From: Leptospiraceae bacterium | Lineage (GTDB): Bacteria; Spirochaetota; Leptospiria; Leptospirales; Leptonemataceae | Length of the DNA: 64,000 nt | Direction: 5' to 3' | Assembly (NCBI GenBank): GCA_026005135.1 | Contig: BPKM01000001.1 | Location: 186,001 to 250,000, forward strand | Shown here: one piece after another, positions 17,755 through 28,370 of the stretch | How the letters are laid out: every line of letters begins with the position of its first letter | How positions within the stretch are numbered: the first letter of the stretch is position 1 | Program-made: the position numbers and the translations under genes | Notes under the pieces: model-generated | Database searches by the model: none | What the model saw: only the letters and a program-made list of their open reading frames with translations | Told to the model about the DNA's origin: nothing

Positions 17755-19716
17755 ATGGATAAGATAATACAATATGATTTATTAGGATGGATTGTTTTAC
17801 CACCATTATTAGGTTCCTTTATAAATGGTTTAATTCATTTAATATATATAAAAAAAGAACAAAAACCTAAAACGTTAAGTGCATTAATAGCTATTATAGC
17901 ATCAGCATTAACATTTATATTAACATTAATTGTATGGAAAGATTTATTACAATATCCAGAAGGCAGTATATTAAAGCAAAAATTATGGGATTGGATAACA
18001 GTAGGAGGTTTTAATATCTCACTTTCTTTTCAATTTGATGCATTAACATCAGTAATGCTATTATTTATTACTTTTGTAGCAACATTAATACATATTTATT
18101 CTGTTGGTTATATGCACGAAGATGAAGGTTTTATTAAATTCTTTTCGTACTTAAATTTATTTTTATTTTCGATGCTTACCTTAGTATTAGGAGATAATTT
18201 AATTGTATTATTTATAGGTTGGGAAGGAGTAGGTTTATGTTCTTATTTATTGATTTCTTTCTGGTTTACCGATAAAGAAAAAGCAGAAGCTGGAAAAAAA
18301 GCATTTATAACAAATAGGATAGGAGATGCAGGTTTCTTAGTAGGAATTTTTATTTTATTAAATGTATTAGGAACTGTAACGTTTACTGATTTAATGGCTC
18401 AAAAAGAAGTATTAGCATCTATTGCAACTATAGTAGGGATTGCTTTATTTATTGGCGCAACAGGGAAATCTGCTCAGATTCCTTTATATGTTTGGCTTCC
18501 CGATGCAATGGCAGGTCCTACACCTGTTTCTGCTTTAATCCATGCTGCCACAATGGTGACTGCCGGCGTTTATTTAGTAGCAAGAATGAACTTTTTATAT
18601 ATATTAACACCAGTTGCATCAACAATTGTAGCTACCATAGGAGTCATTACAGCATTTTTTGCTGCGACCATTGCTATTGCCCAATATGATATTAAAAAAG
18701 TCTTAGCATATTCTACTGTATCTCAGCTTGGTTATATGTTCTTAGGTGTTGGTGTAGGGGCTTATACAGCTGGAATTTTTCATGTTATGACTCATGCTTT
18801 TTTTAAAGCGTTATTATTTTTAGGAGCTGGTTCTGTTATTCATGCATTACATCATGAACAGGATATAAGAAATATGGGAGGATTAATTAAAAAGATACCT
18901 ATTACAGCATGGACATTTATTATTGCCTGGCTTGCAATAGCAGGTATACCTCCATTTGCTGGATTTTTTAGTAAAGACGAAATACTCTGGAAAGCCCTAT
19001 CAATAGAAAATCATGTAATTCCCTGGCTTCCAAAATTCTATTATATAGTTGGTATTATAACTGCAATACTTACAGCATTTTATATGTCTCGTCTTGTAAT
19101 TTTGACTTTTTTGGGTGAATATAGAGGCAATAAACAAAATCATGATCATCATACTCATCATGAAATAAAAGAATATCCCATAATGTATATACCTTTAATT
19201 GTATTGGCAGTTTTTTCTGCTATAGCTGGTTTTGTTGGTATACCTCATGTTTTAGGTGGTCATAATTATATTGAGCATTATTTATCATCCGTAGTGGTTG
19301 TTCCAGAAGGGCATAATGTACCACATGAATACGAAATTCCTTTAATGATTTTATCTGTTATTCTGGCTATCATAGGTATATTAATCGCTTTCTGGGTTTT
19401 TCTATGGAAAAAAGAAATCTCAGAAGCCATTGCAAATCGTTATAGATCATTAAAACAACTTTTAGAAAACAAATACTACATTGATGAAATTTATGAAGCA
19501 TTAATATTAAAACCAATTAGAAAATTTGCAGATCAAATTGCTTATAAAATGATAGATTTCTTTATTATAGATGGTTTTGTAAATGGATTAGGACCTTTCT
19601 TGTATGGTGTTGGTAGTAGATTAAGAATTATTCATAATGGAAAAATACAAACCTATATTGTTTTAATGTATTTAGGTTTTGTTATGTTATTATATTTATT
19701 TTTATTTCAAATTTAA
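17755..19716 (+). CDS. nuoL: NADH-quinone oxidoreductase subunit L
   Basis: A 653-aa antiporter-like proton-pumping subunit with many membrane helices and the long C-terminal lateral helix. Key residues are visible: the glutamate in GWEGVGLCSYLLI, the lysine in GATGKSAQIPLYVWLPDAM, and HAATMVTAGVYL. The His-rich loop HDHHTHHE at about residue 465 is a local feature. It starts 3 bp after nuoK and has standard length. Confidence 0.95.
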   Translation: MDKIIQYDLLGWIVLPPLLGSFINGLIHLIYIKKEQKPKTLSALIAIIASALTFILTLIVWKDLLQYPEGSILKQKLWDWITVGGFNISLSFQFDALTSVMLLFITFVATLIHIYSVGYMHEDEGFIKFFSYLNLFLFSMLTLVLGDNLIVLFIGWEGVGLCSYLLISFWFTDKEKAEAGKKAFITNRIGDAGFLVGIFILLNVLGTVTFTDLMAQKEVLASIATIVGIALFIGATGKSAQIPLYVWLPDAMAGPTPVSALIHAATMVTAGVYLVARMNFLYILTPVASTIVATIGVITAFFAATIAIAQYDIKKVLAYSTVSQLGYMFLGVGVGAYTAGIFHVMTHAFFKALLFLGAGSVIHALHHEQDIRNMGGLIKKIPITAWTFIIAWLAIAGIPPFAGFFSKDEILWKALSIENHVIPWLPKFYYIVGIITAILTAFYMSRLVILTFLGEYRGNKQNHDHHTHHEIKEYPIMYIPLIVLAVFSAIAGFVGIPHVLGGHNYIEHYLSSVVVVPEGHNVPHEYEIPLMILSVILAIIGILIAFWVFLWKKEISEAIANRYRSLKQLLENKYYIDEIYEALILKPIRKFADQIAYKMIDFFIIDGFVNGLGPFLYGVGSRLRIIHNGKIQTYIVLMYLGFVMLLYLFLFQI

Positions 19717-19740
19717 AAATTCTATAATAAGAGGTGTAAT

Positions 19741-21195
19741 GTGATAACAACAATTATATTAATTCCCATTTTAAGTATCATAGTTTTGTTATTTATCAGG
19801 GACAGGAAGGTTTTAGGTATAACGTCATTTATTATCACTTTAATCAATTTTTTAATTTCTTTACAGTTGTATTTTCAGTTTGATTTTACAAAAACGGATT
19901 TTCAATTTGTTGAGAATATACCTGTAATATCTTCATTTCAATTTTATTATAAAGTAGGGATTGATTCTTTATCATTATGGATGATATTATTAACAACATT
20001 TTTATTTCCCTTAGTAATAGCAGGTGCTTATACAAGTATTAATCAAAAATTTCGTGGTTATTATATTTCTTTAATGATTTTAGAATCTTCTGTAATTGGT
20101 GCTTTTGCTGCATTAGATTTATTTCTATTTTATATTTTCTGGGAATTAATGTTGATCCCTATGTTTTTTATTATAGGATTATGGGGAGGACAAAATCGCA
20201 TTTATGCTACAATAAAATTTGTATTATTTACAATGTTTGGTTCTTTATTAATGTTAGTAGCTATTATTTATATTGGAATGGTCTATAAAACATTTGATTA
20301 TGAAAAATTAATTCATACAGGTTTTTCTTTAAAAGAACAGGCATATTTATTCTGGGCATTTGCTTTAGCATTTTTAATAAAAGTTCCAGTCGTACCAGTT
20401 CATACCTGGTTACCTGATGCACATACAGAAGCACCTGCCGGCGGTAGTGTAATCTTAGCAGGTGTTTTATTAAAATTGGGAACTTACGGATTAATTCGTT
20501 TTAATTTACCTTTATTTCCTAATGCTTCCGTAGAATATGCTTATTTAATATCAATTATTGCAGTCATTGGAATTGTTCATGGTGCTTTAACAGCAGCCGT
20601 ACAACCAGATATGAAGCGTTTAATCGCTTATTCTTCTGTTTCTCATATGGGTTATATTGTTTTAGGTATATTTACATTTACTGTCAGTGGATTACAGGGA
20701 AGTTTTATTCAGATGATCAATCATGCATTATCAACAGGTGCATTGTTTTTTTTAGTGGGAATGATTTATGATCAAACCCATACAAGAAAAATATCTGATT
20801 ATGGTGGTATCGCGAAATTGGTACCATTATTCGCTGTAGCATTTATGATATCAACTTTAGCTTCTGCTGGTTTACCAGGTTTAAATGGATTTATAGGAGA
20901 ATTTACGATTTTAGCATCTTCTTATAAAGTTTATCCATTATTGACTGTAATTGGTGTATCTGGTGTTATTTTAGGAGCATGGTATTTACTAAAATTATAT
21001 GGAAATGTTTTTTATGGAGAATTAAAAAACGTACATTTAAAAGATCATCTAAAAGATATGAATAAACGAGAAGTTTTAGTTTTAATACCTATGATTATTT
21101 TAATGTTTTATCTTGGGATTTATCCTAAGCCATTATTTCAATCGATTGAAAAATCCATACAATATCATTTAGAATTTATCAATAAAGCGAAATAA
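19741..21195 (+). CDS. nuoM: NADH-quinone oxidoreductase subunit M
   Basis: A 484-aa antiporter-like subunit. The key glutamate is in FWELMLIPMFFIIG, followed by the lysine helix and VHTWLPDAHTEAPAGGSVILAG, which is diagnostic for NuoM. The start is GTG at 19741, with AAGAGGTG upstream. Length is normal. Confidence 0.95.
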   Translation: MITTIILIPILSIIVLLFIRDRKVLGITSFIITLINFLISLQLYFQFDFTKTDFQFVENIPVISSFQFYYKVGIDSLSLWMILLTTFLFPLVIAGAYTSINQKFRGYYISLMILESSVIGAFAALDLFLFYIFWELMLIPMFFIIGLWGGQNRIYATIKFVLFTMFGSLLMLVAIIYIGMVYKTFDYEKLIHTGFSLKEQAYLFWAFALAFLIKVPVVPVHTWLPDAHTEAPAGGSVILAGVLLKLGTYGLIRFNLPLFPNASVEYAYLISIIAVIGIVHGALTAAVQPDMKRLIAYSSVSHMGYIVLGIFTFTVSGLQGSFIQMINHALSTGALFFLVGMIYDQTHTRKISDYGGIAKLVPLFAVAFMISTLASAGLPGLNGFIGEFTILASSYKVYPLLTVIGVSGVILGAWYLLKLYGNVFYGELKNVHLKDHLKDMNKREVLVLIPMIILMFYLGIYPKPLFQSIEKSIQYHLEFINKAK

Positions 21196-21204
21196 GGAGT
21201 TTGT

Positions 21205-22629
21205 ATGTCAAATGAATTTTTATTTCTATTACCATTATGGAGTATTATAACAGGGGCATTATTGGTTTTATTTGTGGAGATGATATTTCACGAAAAAGGA
21301 AGGGATATTATTCCTTTTATAACAATATTATTCCTATTAATTGCTATAATAGGAACAATAAGGAATTACGTGGAATTAATCGCTATAGGAGAATCCATAG
21401 ATTTATTTGATAAAACTGTTAAAATTGATATAATAACAAATCTTTTTATTCTTGGAGCTTTAATTTCTGGCATTATTGCTGTATTATTTTCTGTTCAGTA
21501 TTTAGTAGAACATAGAGCAGTAACAGGAGAATATTATTCTTTAATATTACTCGTAATAAGTGGAATGATCAATTTGATTATTGCAAATGAATTTTTAACA
21601 TTTTTTGTTGGTTTAGAATTAATGTCTATTGGAAGTTATGTATTAGCAGGATATTTTAGAGTAAGAGAACGTTCAATCGAATCAGCAATAAAATATTATT
21701 TACCCGGGGTTTTTTCTACTGGATTGATTTTAATGGGGATTGCCTTTATTTATGGTATAACTGGAACAACATTTTTTGAATCCGTTCGGTATATGTTACC
21801 CTTTAAATTAACATCATTATATAGTTTTTATTTTGGTGTAATATTACTCATTGCAGGTTTAGCCTTTAAAATTGCTTTAGCACCGTTTCATGCTTATGCA
21901 CCAGATGTTTATGATGGTTCTGCTGCACCTGTATCCGCTTTTTTATCGACTGGAATAAAAGTTGCCACATTTGCTGCATTAATTCGAATCATGGGGGAAG
22001 TATTATTAATTCAAGGGGATTGGCTAAATATCATACCTATATTATCGATTTTAACAATGTTTATAGGAAATATAATGGCATTTAATCAGGATAGTATTAA
22101 AAGAATGTTAGCTTATTCCAGTGTTGCACATGCAGGTTATATTTTACTTGCTATTGTTACGATAGATAAATCAAATTTAGAAGAAATATATTTTGCTGTT
22201 TCTTTTTATTTATTAGCATATACATTTATGACTGGTGGGGCATTTGGTCTTTTAGGTTGGTTATCAAGAAAAGAAGAAAAATTAGTTTATTTTGATGATT
22301 TATCTGGTATTGCTAAAAAATATCCATGGTTTTCTATAGTAATGGCAATTTTTATGTTTTCTTTGGCTGGTTTTCCGCCTACAGCTGGTTTTTTTGGAAA
22401 ATATTATGTTTTTCGATTAGCAATCATAAATGGTTATTATGGATTAGCTCTAATAGGTATTTTAAATAGTTTTATATCTGCTTATTACTATTTAAAAGTA
22501 ATTATTTATATGTTTATGAAAAAAGAACAGGATATTGAATTACCTGAATCTTTTTATTCATTACGTTTTGGTTTATTATTAAGTGCAGTAGGTACATTAA
22601 TTATTGGTTTTATACCATTTTATTATTAA
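21205..22629 (+). CDS. nuoN: NADH-quinone oxidoreductase subunit N
   Basis: A 474-aa antiporter-like subunit. The conserved membrane glutamate appears in VGLELMSIGSYVLAGY, with the lysine helix AFKIALAPFHAYAPDVYDG and FNQDSIKRMLAYSSVAHAGY. AAGGAG precedes the ATG. It is the last complex I gene; plsC follows after 2 bp. Confidence 0.95.
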   Translation: MSNEFLFLLPLWSIITGALLVLFVEMIFHEKGRDIIPFITILFLLIAIIGTIRNYVELIAIGESIDLFDKTVKIDIITNLFILGALISGIIAVLFSVQYLVEHRAVTGEYYSLILLVISGMINLIIANEFLTFFVGLELMSIGSYVLAGYFRVRERSIESAIKYYLPGVFSTGLILMGIAFIYGITGTTFFESVRYMLPFKLTSLYSFYFGVILLIAGLAFKIALAPFHAYAPDVYDGSAAPVSAFLSTGIKVATFAALIRIMGEVLLIQGDWLNIIPILSILTMFIGNIMAFNQDSIKRMLAYSSVAHAGYILLAIVTIDKSNLEEIYFAVSFYLLAYTFMTGGAFGLLGWLSRKEEKLVYFDDLSGIAKKYPWFSIVMAIFMFSLAGFPPTAGFFGKYYVFRLAIINGYYGLALIGILNSFISAYYYLKVIIYMFMKKEQDIELPESFYSLRFGLLLSAVGTLIIGFIPFYY

Positions 22630-22631
22630 CA

Positions 22632-23384
22632 ATGTATGAAGTCAGTTTCTGGGTTAAAGTAAAAGTATTATTTCAGAGAATCTTAGGTAATTTATCTTTT
22701 ATTATTATTGGAATAATAGTGATTTTGCTCTTAAAATTTTATTTTCGTTTTAAAATATTAGATCATCAAAAACATAAGGCATTTTACAGAAATATAATAA
22801 AAAAAAATAAACCCATATTAATTTGTTCTAATCATTTAACAATGATTGATTCTGTTATTTTACAATATGCATTTGGGAGTTATTTTTTTTATTTGTTTCA
22901 TTTTAATGCATTTCCCTGGAATGTTCCTGCTCAGGAAGTTTTTGCAAAAAATGTATTTGCAAAAATGTTTTTATTTTTAGTAAAATGTATTCCTATTGAT
23001 AGAAAAGGAAGTTTAGAATATCATGAAAAAATGTTAAATCAGATAAAATATATCTTAATGTTAAAAGAACCATTTATTATATTTCCAGAAGGTGGAAGAA
23101 GTAGAAAAGGTATTTTTGATTTAGAAAATATTACATATGGTGTAGGAAGAATTGTTTATGATTTAAAAGATATAGAAGTATTATGTGTATATTTAAGAGG
23201 AAATAAACAAAAATCATTTACAAATTTGCCAGAAAAAGATTCAGAATTTTATATTAGCTACAAGATAATTACACCTATAACTACCGAAAAAAAACGTTTA
23301 GCAGCAGAAAGGGATTTAGCTTTACAAATAGGACATACAATTAAACAACTTGAAGAAGAATATTTTCATTCATTATCGAATTAA
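22632..23384 (+). CDS. plsC: 1-acyl-sn-glycerol-3-phosphate acyltransferase (PlsC-like)
   Basis: A 250-aa membrane-bound acyltransferase that adds the second acyl chain in phospholipid synthesis, or a relative with another acceptor. Seen: an N-terminal hydrophobic helix (residues 15-38), the catalytic block SNHLTMIDS (NHX4D), IPIDRKGSLEYHEK, and FPEGGRSRKG. It starts 2 bp after nuoN, so it is probably cotranscribed as the tail gene of the operon. The acceptor is not proven. Confidence 0.8.
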   Translation: MYEVSFWVKVKVLFQRILGNLSFIIIGIIVILLLKFYFRFKILDHQKHKAFYRNIIKKNKPILICSNHLTMIDSVILQYAFGSYFFYLFHFNAFPWNVPAQEVFAKNVFAKMFLFLVKCIPIDRKGSLEYHEKMLNQIKYILMLKEPFIIFPEGGRSRKGIFDLENITYGVGRIVYDLKDIEVLCVYLRGNKQKSFTNLPEKDSEFYISYKIITPITTEKKRLAAERDLALQIGHTIKQLEEEYFHSLSN

Positions 23385-23459
23385 TTTTTTATTTACAAAG
23401 ATTTTTAATTTAAAAATATAACAACAATATTATAAAAAATACAAAATGGTAATAAATAT

Positions 23460-24248
23460 ATGAAAATAGAACAATTAGGTACAAAGAAAACAGATAAGAA
23501 TGATGCGGAATTGCTGGCATATTATGCGAGTAAAGAGATGTTGCCAGAAGTTCGGATTAAAGATGATGCTTATGTGGAGATAGAAAGTTTAACGAATACA
23601 AGGAACAAATTAGTAGAGTTAAGAAGTAGTTTAAAGAATAAGATTCACAATCTTTTATTATCACAGGGAATATTAACCAAAAAAGAACAATTTTCAAGTG
23701 ATAAGAGTTTAGAGAAGGTATTAGAATATGAAGAATTGAGCGAAACAGTAAGATTTGAATTAAAAATTATAGTTAATCAGATTTTATCTTTAAATGAATC
23801 TATCAAAGAAATAGATAAAAAATTAGAAGAGTTAGGGAAATCTTTATCAGGTTTTACAAATATTACAAGTATAAAAGGGATAGGAACAAAAACAGGGATA
23901 ACATTATTAGCGGTAATAGGAAACATAAATGATTTTGAAAATGAGAAGAAATTATTTTCCTATTTTGGTTTAGTACCAACAATACATCATTCTAATAATA
24001 AGAAAATTAATGGACATATAACGAAAAGAGGCAGTAAATTAGGAAGAAAAGTTTTGATACAATCTACCCTGATAGCGATAAAATATTCACCCTATTTGAG
24101 GGACTTTTATACAAGATTAAGAATGAAAAAAGGGAATGGAAAAGCGATTATAGCAACATCGAGGAAATTGCTTAAAATTATTTATCTTACATTAAAATAT
24201 AATTTGGTATTTGAAGATTTCTCTAATTTTGTAATAAAAGCAGCATAA
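23460..24248 (+). pseudogene. Truncated IS110 transposase (fused to seven host codons)
   Basis: The 262-aa frame is a fusion. Its first codons (MKIEQLG) are the original start of the interrupted chemoreceptor gene, and the rest is the transposase from KKTDKNDAELL to the natural C-terminus. The first two catalytic acids of the DEDD set (in GVDLHKD and AVESTTN) are absent, so it cannot be active. Confidence 0.8.
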
Positions 24249-24377
24249 AAAAGATTATAAATTATATAAAAACGGAAAAAGAGGATATTGGGAATGAATG
24301 AATAAAAAGTTGAGTAGATTCGAAATTGTATGTAATTATTTTTAAAATTACATACAAAAAAAACTTTTTCATAGGAG
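23480..24377 (+). mobile_element. 5'-truncated IS110 copy inside a chemoreceptor gene
   Basis: The sequence from 23480 (TACAAAGAAAACAG) to 24377 is essentially identical to 15335-16232 of the complete copy. The left end, the bridge-RNA region and the first ~84 transposase codons are missing. It ends in the same CATAGGAG as the full element. The left junction reads TTAGG then TACAAAG, and the right GGAG is followed by TTAAATATT, which fits an insertion at GGAG followed by loss of the left part. Confidence 0.8.
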
Positions 24378-25900
24378 TTAAATATTATACAATTGTTAAA
24401 ATTTCTTTATCAATTTTATTTTACTTTGGCGTTATTTTGACATGGCAAAATAATACCATAATAGAAAAGATCGCTTATTTATCTGGAACAACTGCTATTT
24501 TAATATTTACTTTTATTATGTATTATTTAAATAAAAAAGACAAAATCAATGAATTTTATATTACTTTACAGTTATATATTGATATATTACTTTTATGTGG
24601 AATTTTATTGGCAATAGATTTTCAAAAACCAGAAGATGTTTATATAAACTGGAGGTATCCATTTTTATTTATTGTTCCTATTTTTTTTATGTTATCTATA
24701 TTATATTTTAGTATACAAAATAAGCATATTATTTATATAACATCTATTTTTGTTTTATTAATTATGGTTAAAATGTTGATAGTAAAATCCATGGGAATGA
24801 AATTTATTACAGAAAAATCAGAATTTTTACAGAAAAACGTAATAGATTTAAATATACCAATTCTTGTTATTTTTTCTTATATAATGATAGGCTTTATCTT
24901 ATATACATCAAAGAATTTAATTTATAAAATAAAACATATAACTGAATTAACCAATAAAGAATTAGAAAAAACCTTAGAAAAAATTCAATCACTACAAAAT
25001 GAAAATAAAATGACAGCAAAACTATTGGAAACATCATCAAAAAAAATTTTTGATTTTATTCAAAATTTTCATGATGAAATGTTAGAACAAAGTAGTGCAA
25101 TACAGGAAATATCTGCAACATTAGAGCAATTATTAACTACTTTAACAAAAGAATCTGAATTTGTTTCGAATCAATTTTTACATATAAAAGATTTAACCAA
25201 TGAAAGTAATACTATTAAAAAACTTTTAGAAGAAATAAAGATAAGCATAAGTGATTTATCTCAAGAAATTCATAACACGAAAAAACAAACAGAAGAAACC
25301 CAACAAATATTAAATTTTTTAAATCAACATGTACAGAAGCTTTCTGAGTCTTCCAGAAAAATTAATGAAATCAATTCTATTATGACAGAAATTGCAGATA
25401 GAACTAACTTATTAGCATTAAATGCCTCAATAGAGGCTGCACGTGCTGGAGAACATGGAAAAGGTTTTGCGGTAGTAGCGCAGGAAGTAAGCAAATTAGC
25501 AGATAGCAGTGGACAAAATGCGAAAAGTATATCAATGATTATAAAAGAAGAAAATAAAATTATTCAAGAAAGTTTAAAAATAACAGACGAAGTAAATAAA
25601 TATTTTGAAAATCAAATCCAGAGTTTATTGCGGGTTATCGAGTTTTTTAAAAGTTTTGAAAATAAACAAAAAAGTCAGATTTTATCCAATCAGAATTTAG
25701 ATTTATTAATAAATAAAATTTATAATATTGGAAAAGAAATTGAATCTATGGCTAAAGAACAAACACAAGGAGCAAAATATATTAGTGAAACAATGACTCA
25801 AATAGAAAAAGGAATAACACAATTAGTAGAAAAAAGTAATACAATTGCAGAAGAAGTCAAAGTTTTAAAAAAGCTTTCCGAAAAAATTAATTTAATATAA
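24374..25900 (+). pseudogene. Methyl-accepting chemotaxis protein, split by IS110
   Basis: The remaining 3' part encodes about 508 residues: several hydrophobic N-terminal helices (to about residue 190), a long coiled coil, and the MCP signalling hairpin ([29 protein letters not shown] at about 350-380 is the diagnostic tip). Joining 23460-23478 to the right flank, with GGAG kept once, gives an unbroken start, MKIEQLG followed by VKYYTIVK, so the receptor gene originally began at 23460. The frame now opens inside the IS right end (TTG 24326), so a hybrid protein lacking only seven native residues could still be made. No periplasmic sensor domain is obvious; the sensor may lie in the membrane. 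Confidence 0.75.
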
Positions 25901-25959
25901 TGAATTTATAAATAAATAAAAAAACTTGGCTATTATTAAAAATTTAAAATTTAGTAATT

Positions 25960-27126
25960 ATGACTTCCAATTTAGTAAAATTAGGTTTTACAAGTTTTTT
26001 TACTGATATCAGTTCCGAAATGATCTATCCTTTTTTGGGGATATATTTTGCTACAATAGGAGCAACACCTGTAATCATAGGAATTATAGAAGGTATAGCA
26101 GAAGGCTTAGCATATATTTTAAGAGTATTTTCTGGTTTTATTTCTGATTTTTTACAAAAAAGAAAATCTTTAACAATTGTTGGTTATGCTTTATCAACTC
26201 TTGGAAAAATATTTTTATATATTTTTGATATAATTTTATTAGTAAGTTTTGGTCGCTGGTTAGATAGAATAGGAAAAGGAATACGAAATGCTCCAAGGGA
26301 TGCATTAATATCAGAATCAGTACCAGAAGAACAAAAAGGTAAAGCCTTTGGTTTTCATCGGTTTATGGATACCTTAGGTGCAGCCATAGGAGTTTTAATA
26401 TCTTTTTTTATTTTAATGTATTTTTTTACAGAAGAAAGTAGTAAAAAAGAAATTTTAAAATCATTAATTTTATTTAGTATTATTCCAGCTATAATTGGTG
26501 TTCTTATATTATTTTTTGTTAATGATGTTAATAGAAATAAAAAACAACAATCCTTAAAAGAATTTTTTTCTAATGGAATTACAGAATTAAAACAAAGTAA
26601 AAATTTACAGTTATTTTTAATATTTAATTTTATATTTGCTTTATCAAATTCCTCTGATCAATTTATATTTTTAAAAGCGAATGAAGTAAATATAAGTTTA
26701 AAACATATTGTTTTAAGTTATTTTTGCTATAATATTACATATGTATTATTTTCTTATCCTTCTGGAAAATTATCAGATAAAATTCCAAGAAAATATTTAA
26801 TAGGAACTGGATACTTTATATATGCTTTAACATATTTTTTTATTCCTTTTATAAGTTCTTTTTATTTTTTATTATTTGTTTTTTCTTTATATGGAATGTT
26901 TAAAGGAATTTCAGAAGGTGTAGAAAAAGCTTTTATTACTGATTATTCAATAAATTACAAAGCAAGTATTTTAGGTCTTCAATCCACTTTATATGGTATA
27001 GCAATGATTCTTGCATCAAGTATAGGAGGATTTATATGGTATCAATATGGATCATCAACAATGTTTTATTTTGATGCAGTTTTAGCATTGATTGCAGCAA
27101 TTTGTATTATCGTAATTTTAAAATAA
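25960..27126 (+). CDS. MFS transporter
   Basis: A 388-aa protein with about 11-12 hydrophobic helices. The major facilitator signature in the first inner loop is seen as DRIGKGIRNAPRDALISES, and SDKIPRKYLIGTGY occupies the equivalent loop of the second half. The opening FFTDISSEMIYPFLGIYF with the GKGIRxxPRDAL block is typical of a subgroup of uncharacterised bacterial MFS proteins. The substrate cannot be predicted. No Shine-Dalgarno. Confidence 0.82.
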   Translation: MTSNLVKLGFTSFFTDISSEMIYPFLGIYFATIGATPVIIGIIEGIAEGLAYILRVFSGFISDFLQKRKSLTIVGYALSTLGKIFLYIFDIILLVSFGRWLDRIGKGIRNAPRDALISESVPEEQKGKAFGFHRFMDTLGAAIGVLISFFILMYFFTEESSKKEILKSLILFSIIPAIIGVLILFFVNDVNRNKKQQSLKEFFSNGITELKQSKNLQLFLIFNFIFALSNSSDQFIFLKANEVNISLKHIVLSYFCYNITYVLFSYPSGKLSDKIPRKYLIGTGYFIYALTYFFIPFISSFYFLLFVFSLYGMFKGISEGVEKAFITDYSINYKASILGLQSTLYGIAMILASSIGGFIWYQYGSSTMFYFDAVLALIAAICIIVILK

Positions 27127-27131
27127 TTAAT

Positions 27132-28370
27132 TTATTTTGATGATTTATAATAGGTTTCAACATAATTAATGATTTGTGGAAGAACAATATTCTGAAATTC
27201 GTAGTTTAATTTTTCTGCACCTTTGCAATTAAGATGAACCTGATCTGAATATAAATCTGGATCTAAAAATTTATTTGGAAAATAGAACATTTTTGTTGTT
27301 GGAAATTGTTTTAGAACCTTTTGAAATTCTTGTTCAAATGTCAGAATTTCTTTACTTTGTTGAAAGTACTCTGGAAAAGGAACAAAAAGATAGATGTATA
27401 TAATATTATTTTCATTAAGATAATTTATAAAATGAATTGTATAACTAAAATCAAATTTTGGTATAGAATTAAAGCCTTTTTTATAATTTTCTATTGTAAT
27501 TTCTTTTTGTTTTTCGTATAAAGAAATTAATTTTGGTGGAAGTCTATCAGATATATTTAAATATCCATTGTTTTTTATAAGATTTTTTTCAACAATTTTA
27601 TTGTCTTGATATTGAGATTTAGGCGGTTGACAATATGGTTTTAAAATATTTTCGCAAGTACATTTCGAAGTTCCAATGTAATTTTCAAAAGTTTTATAGT
27701 TATCAATTTCAAATAAATTTTTTATAGCATCTCTATGTTTATAAGTTATATAATTTAACGGTATACTCTGAGAAAGTACAAAAATTCTTTCTACACCAAT
27801 ATATTGATGTGCTAATTCATAAGTAGAAAATAAGAATAAAAGCCTATGAGAGAAAAATTCCCACACTAATTCTTCTCTTTTATAATAATCTTGCCAGTAG
27901 ATTTCTTGTTTTATATTTAAAACTCTTTTAATACTTCTTTCGTATAAATATTCTAAAAGAGTCATATCTGGATAAACATATCTTTTTAAAGAAGGATGTA
28001 TTACTGGATCTCCTTTACCTGAATAAACTAAAACAGGCGAACCAGCAAATATAATAGCTTTTGGTTTTTTGTTATATTTTAAATATTTTTTTACGAAATA
28101 AGGGTAATATCTAGATCCCATTGCTGGCATAGAAAAATTATAAACATTTTTATATTTTCCCGGATTTAGAGACATACTTCTGGAATCACCAAGTATTATA
28201 ATATCATAATTATTTTTTCCACTTTCTATTTTATTTCTTATATAGGTGATTAAAAATTTTTCTGGTTTTTCGAAATAATAAATAGGAAATATTCTAACAA
28301 CGATTTCAATTATGATAATAATTCCTATAAAACAAAATAATAATTTTTTAAAATGCGAAGTAAATAACAT
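27132..28370 (-). CDS. SGNH-type membrane protein paired with an MBOAT acyltransferase
   Basis: A 412-aa protein with one N-terminal membrane helix (about residues 10-30) and an extracytoplasmic SGNH-hydrolase-like fold: IIILGDSRSMSLNP gives the nucleophile block and YSDQVHLNCKG gives the C-terminal D-x-x-H. It lies directly downstream of, and overlaps, an MBOAT gene, which is the arrangement of AlgI/AlgJ-type or DltB/DltD-type O-acylation pairs, and resembles the Leptospira family DUF1574. It likely transfers acyl groups delivered across the membrane by the MBOAT protein. The ATG at 28370 is preferred; 28388 would overlap the MBOAT gene more. Acceptor unknown. Confidence 0.65.
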   Translation of the reverse strand: MLFTSHFKKLLFCFIGIIIIIEIVVRIFPIYYFEKPEKFLITYIRNKIESGKNNYDIIILGDSRSMSLNPGKYKNVYNFSMPAMGSRYYPYFVKKYLKYNKKPKAIIFAGSPVLVYSGKGDPVIHPSLKRYVYPDMTLLEYLYERSIKRVLNIKQEIYWQDYYKREELVWEFFSHRLLFLFSTYELAHQYIGVERIFVLSQSIPLNYITYKHRDAIKNLFEIDNYKTFENYIGTSKCTCENILKPYCQPPKSQYQDNKIVEKNLIKNNGYLNISDRLPPKLISLYEKQKEITIENYKKGFNSIPKFDFSYTIHFINYLNENNIIYIYLFVPFPEYFQQSKEILTFEQEFQKVLKQFPTTKMFYFPNKFLDPDLYSDQVHLNCKGAEKLNYEFQNIVLPQIINYVETYYKSSK

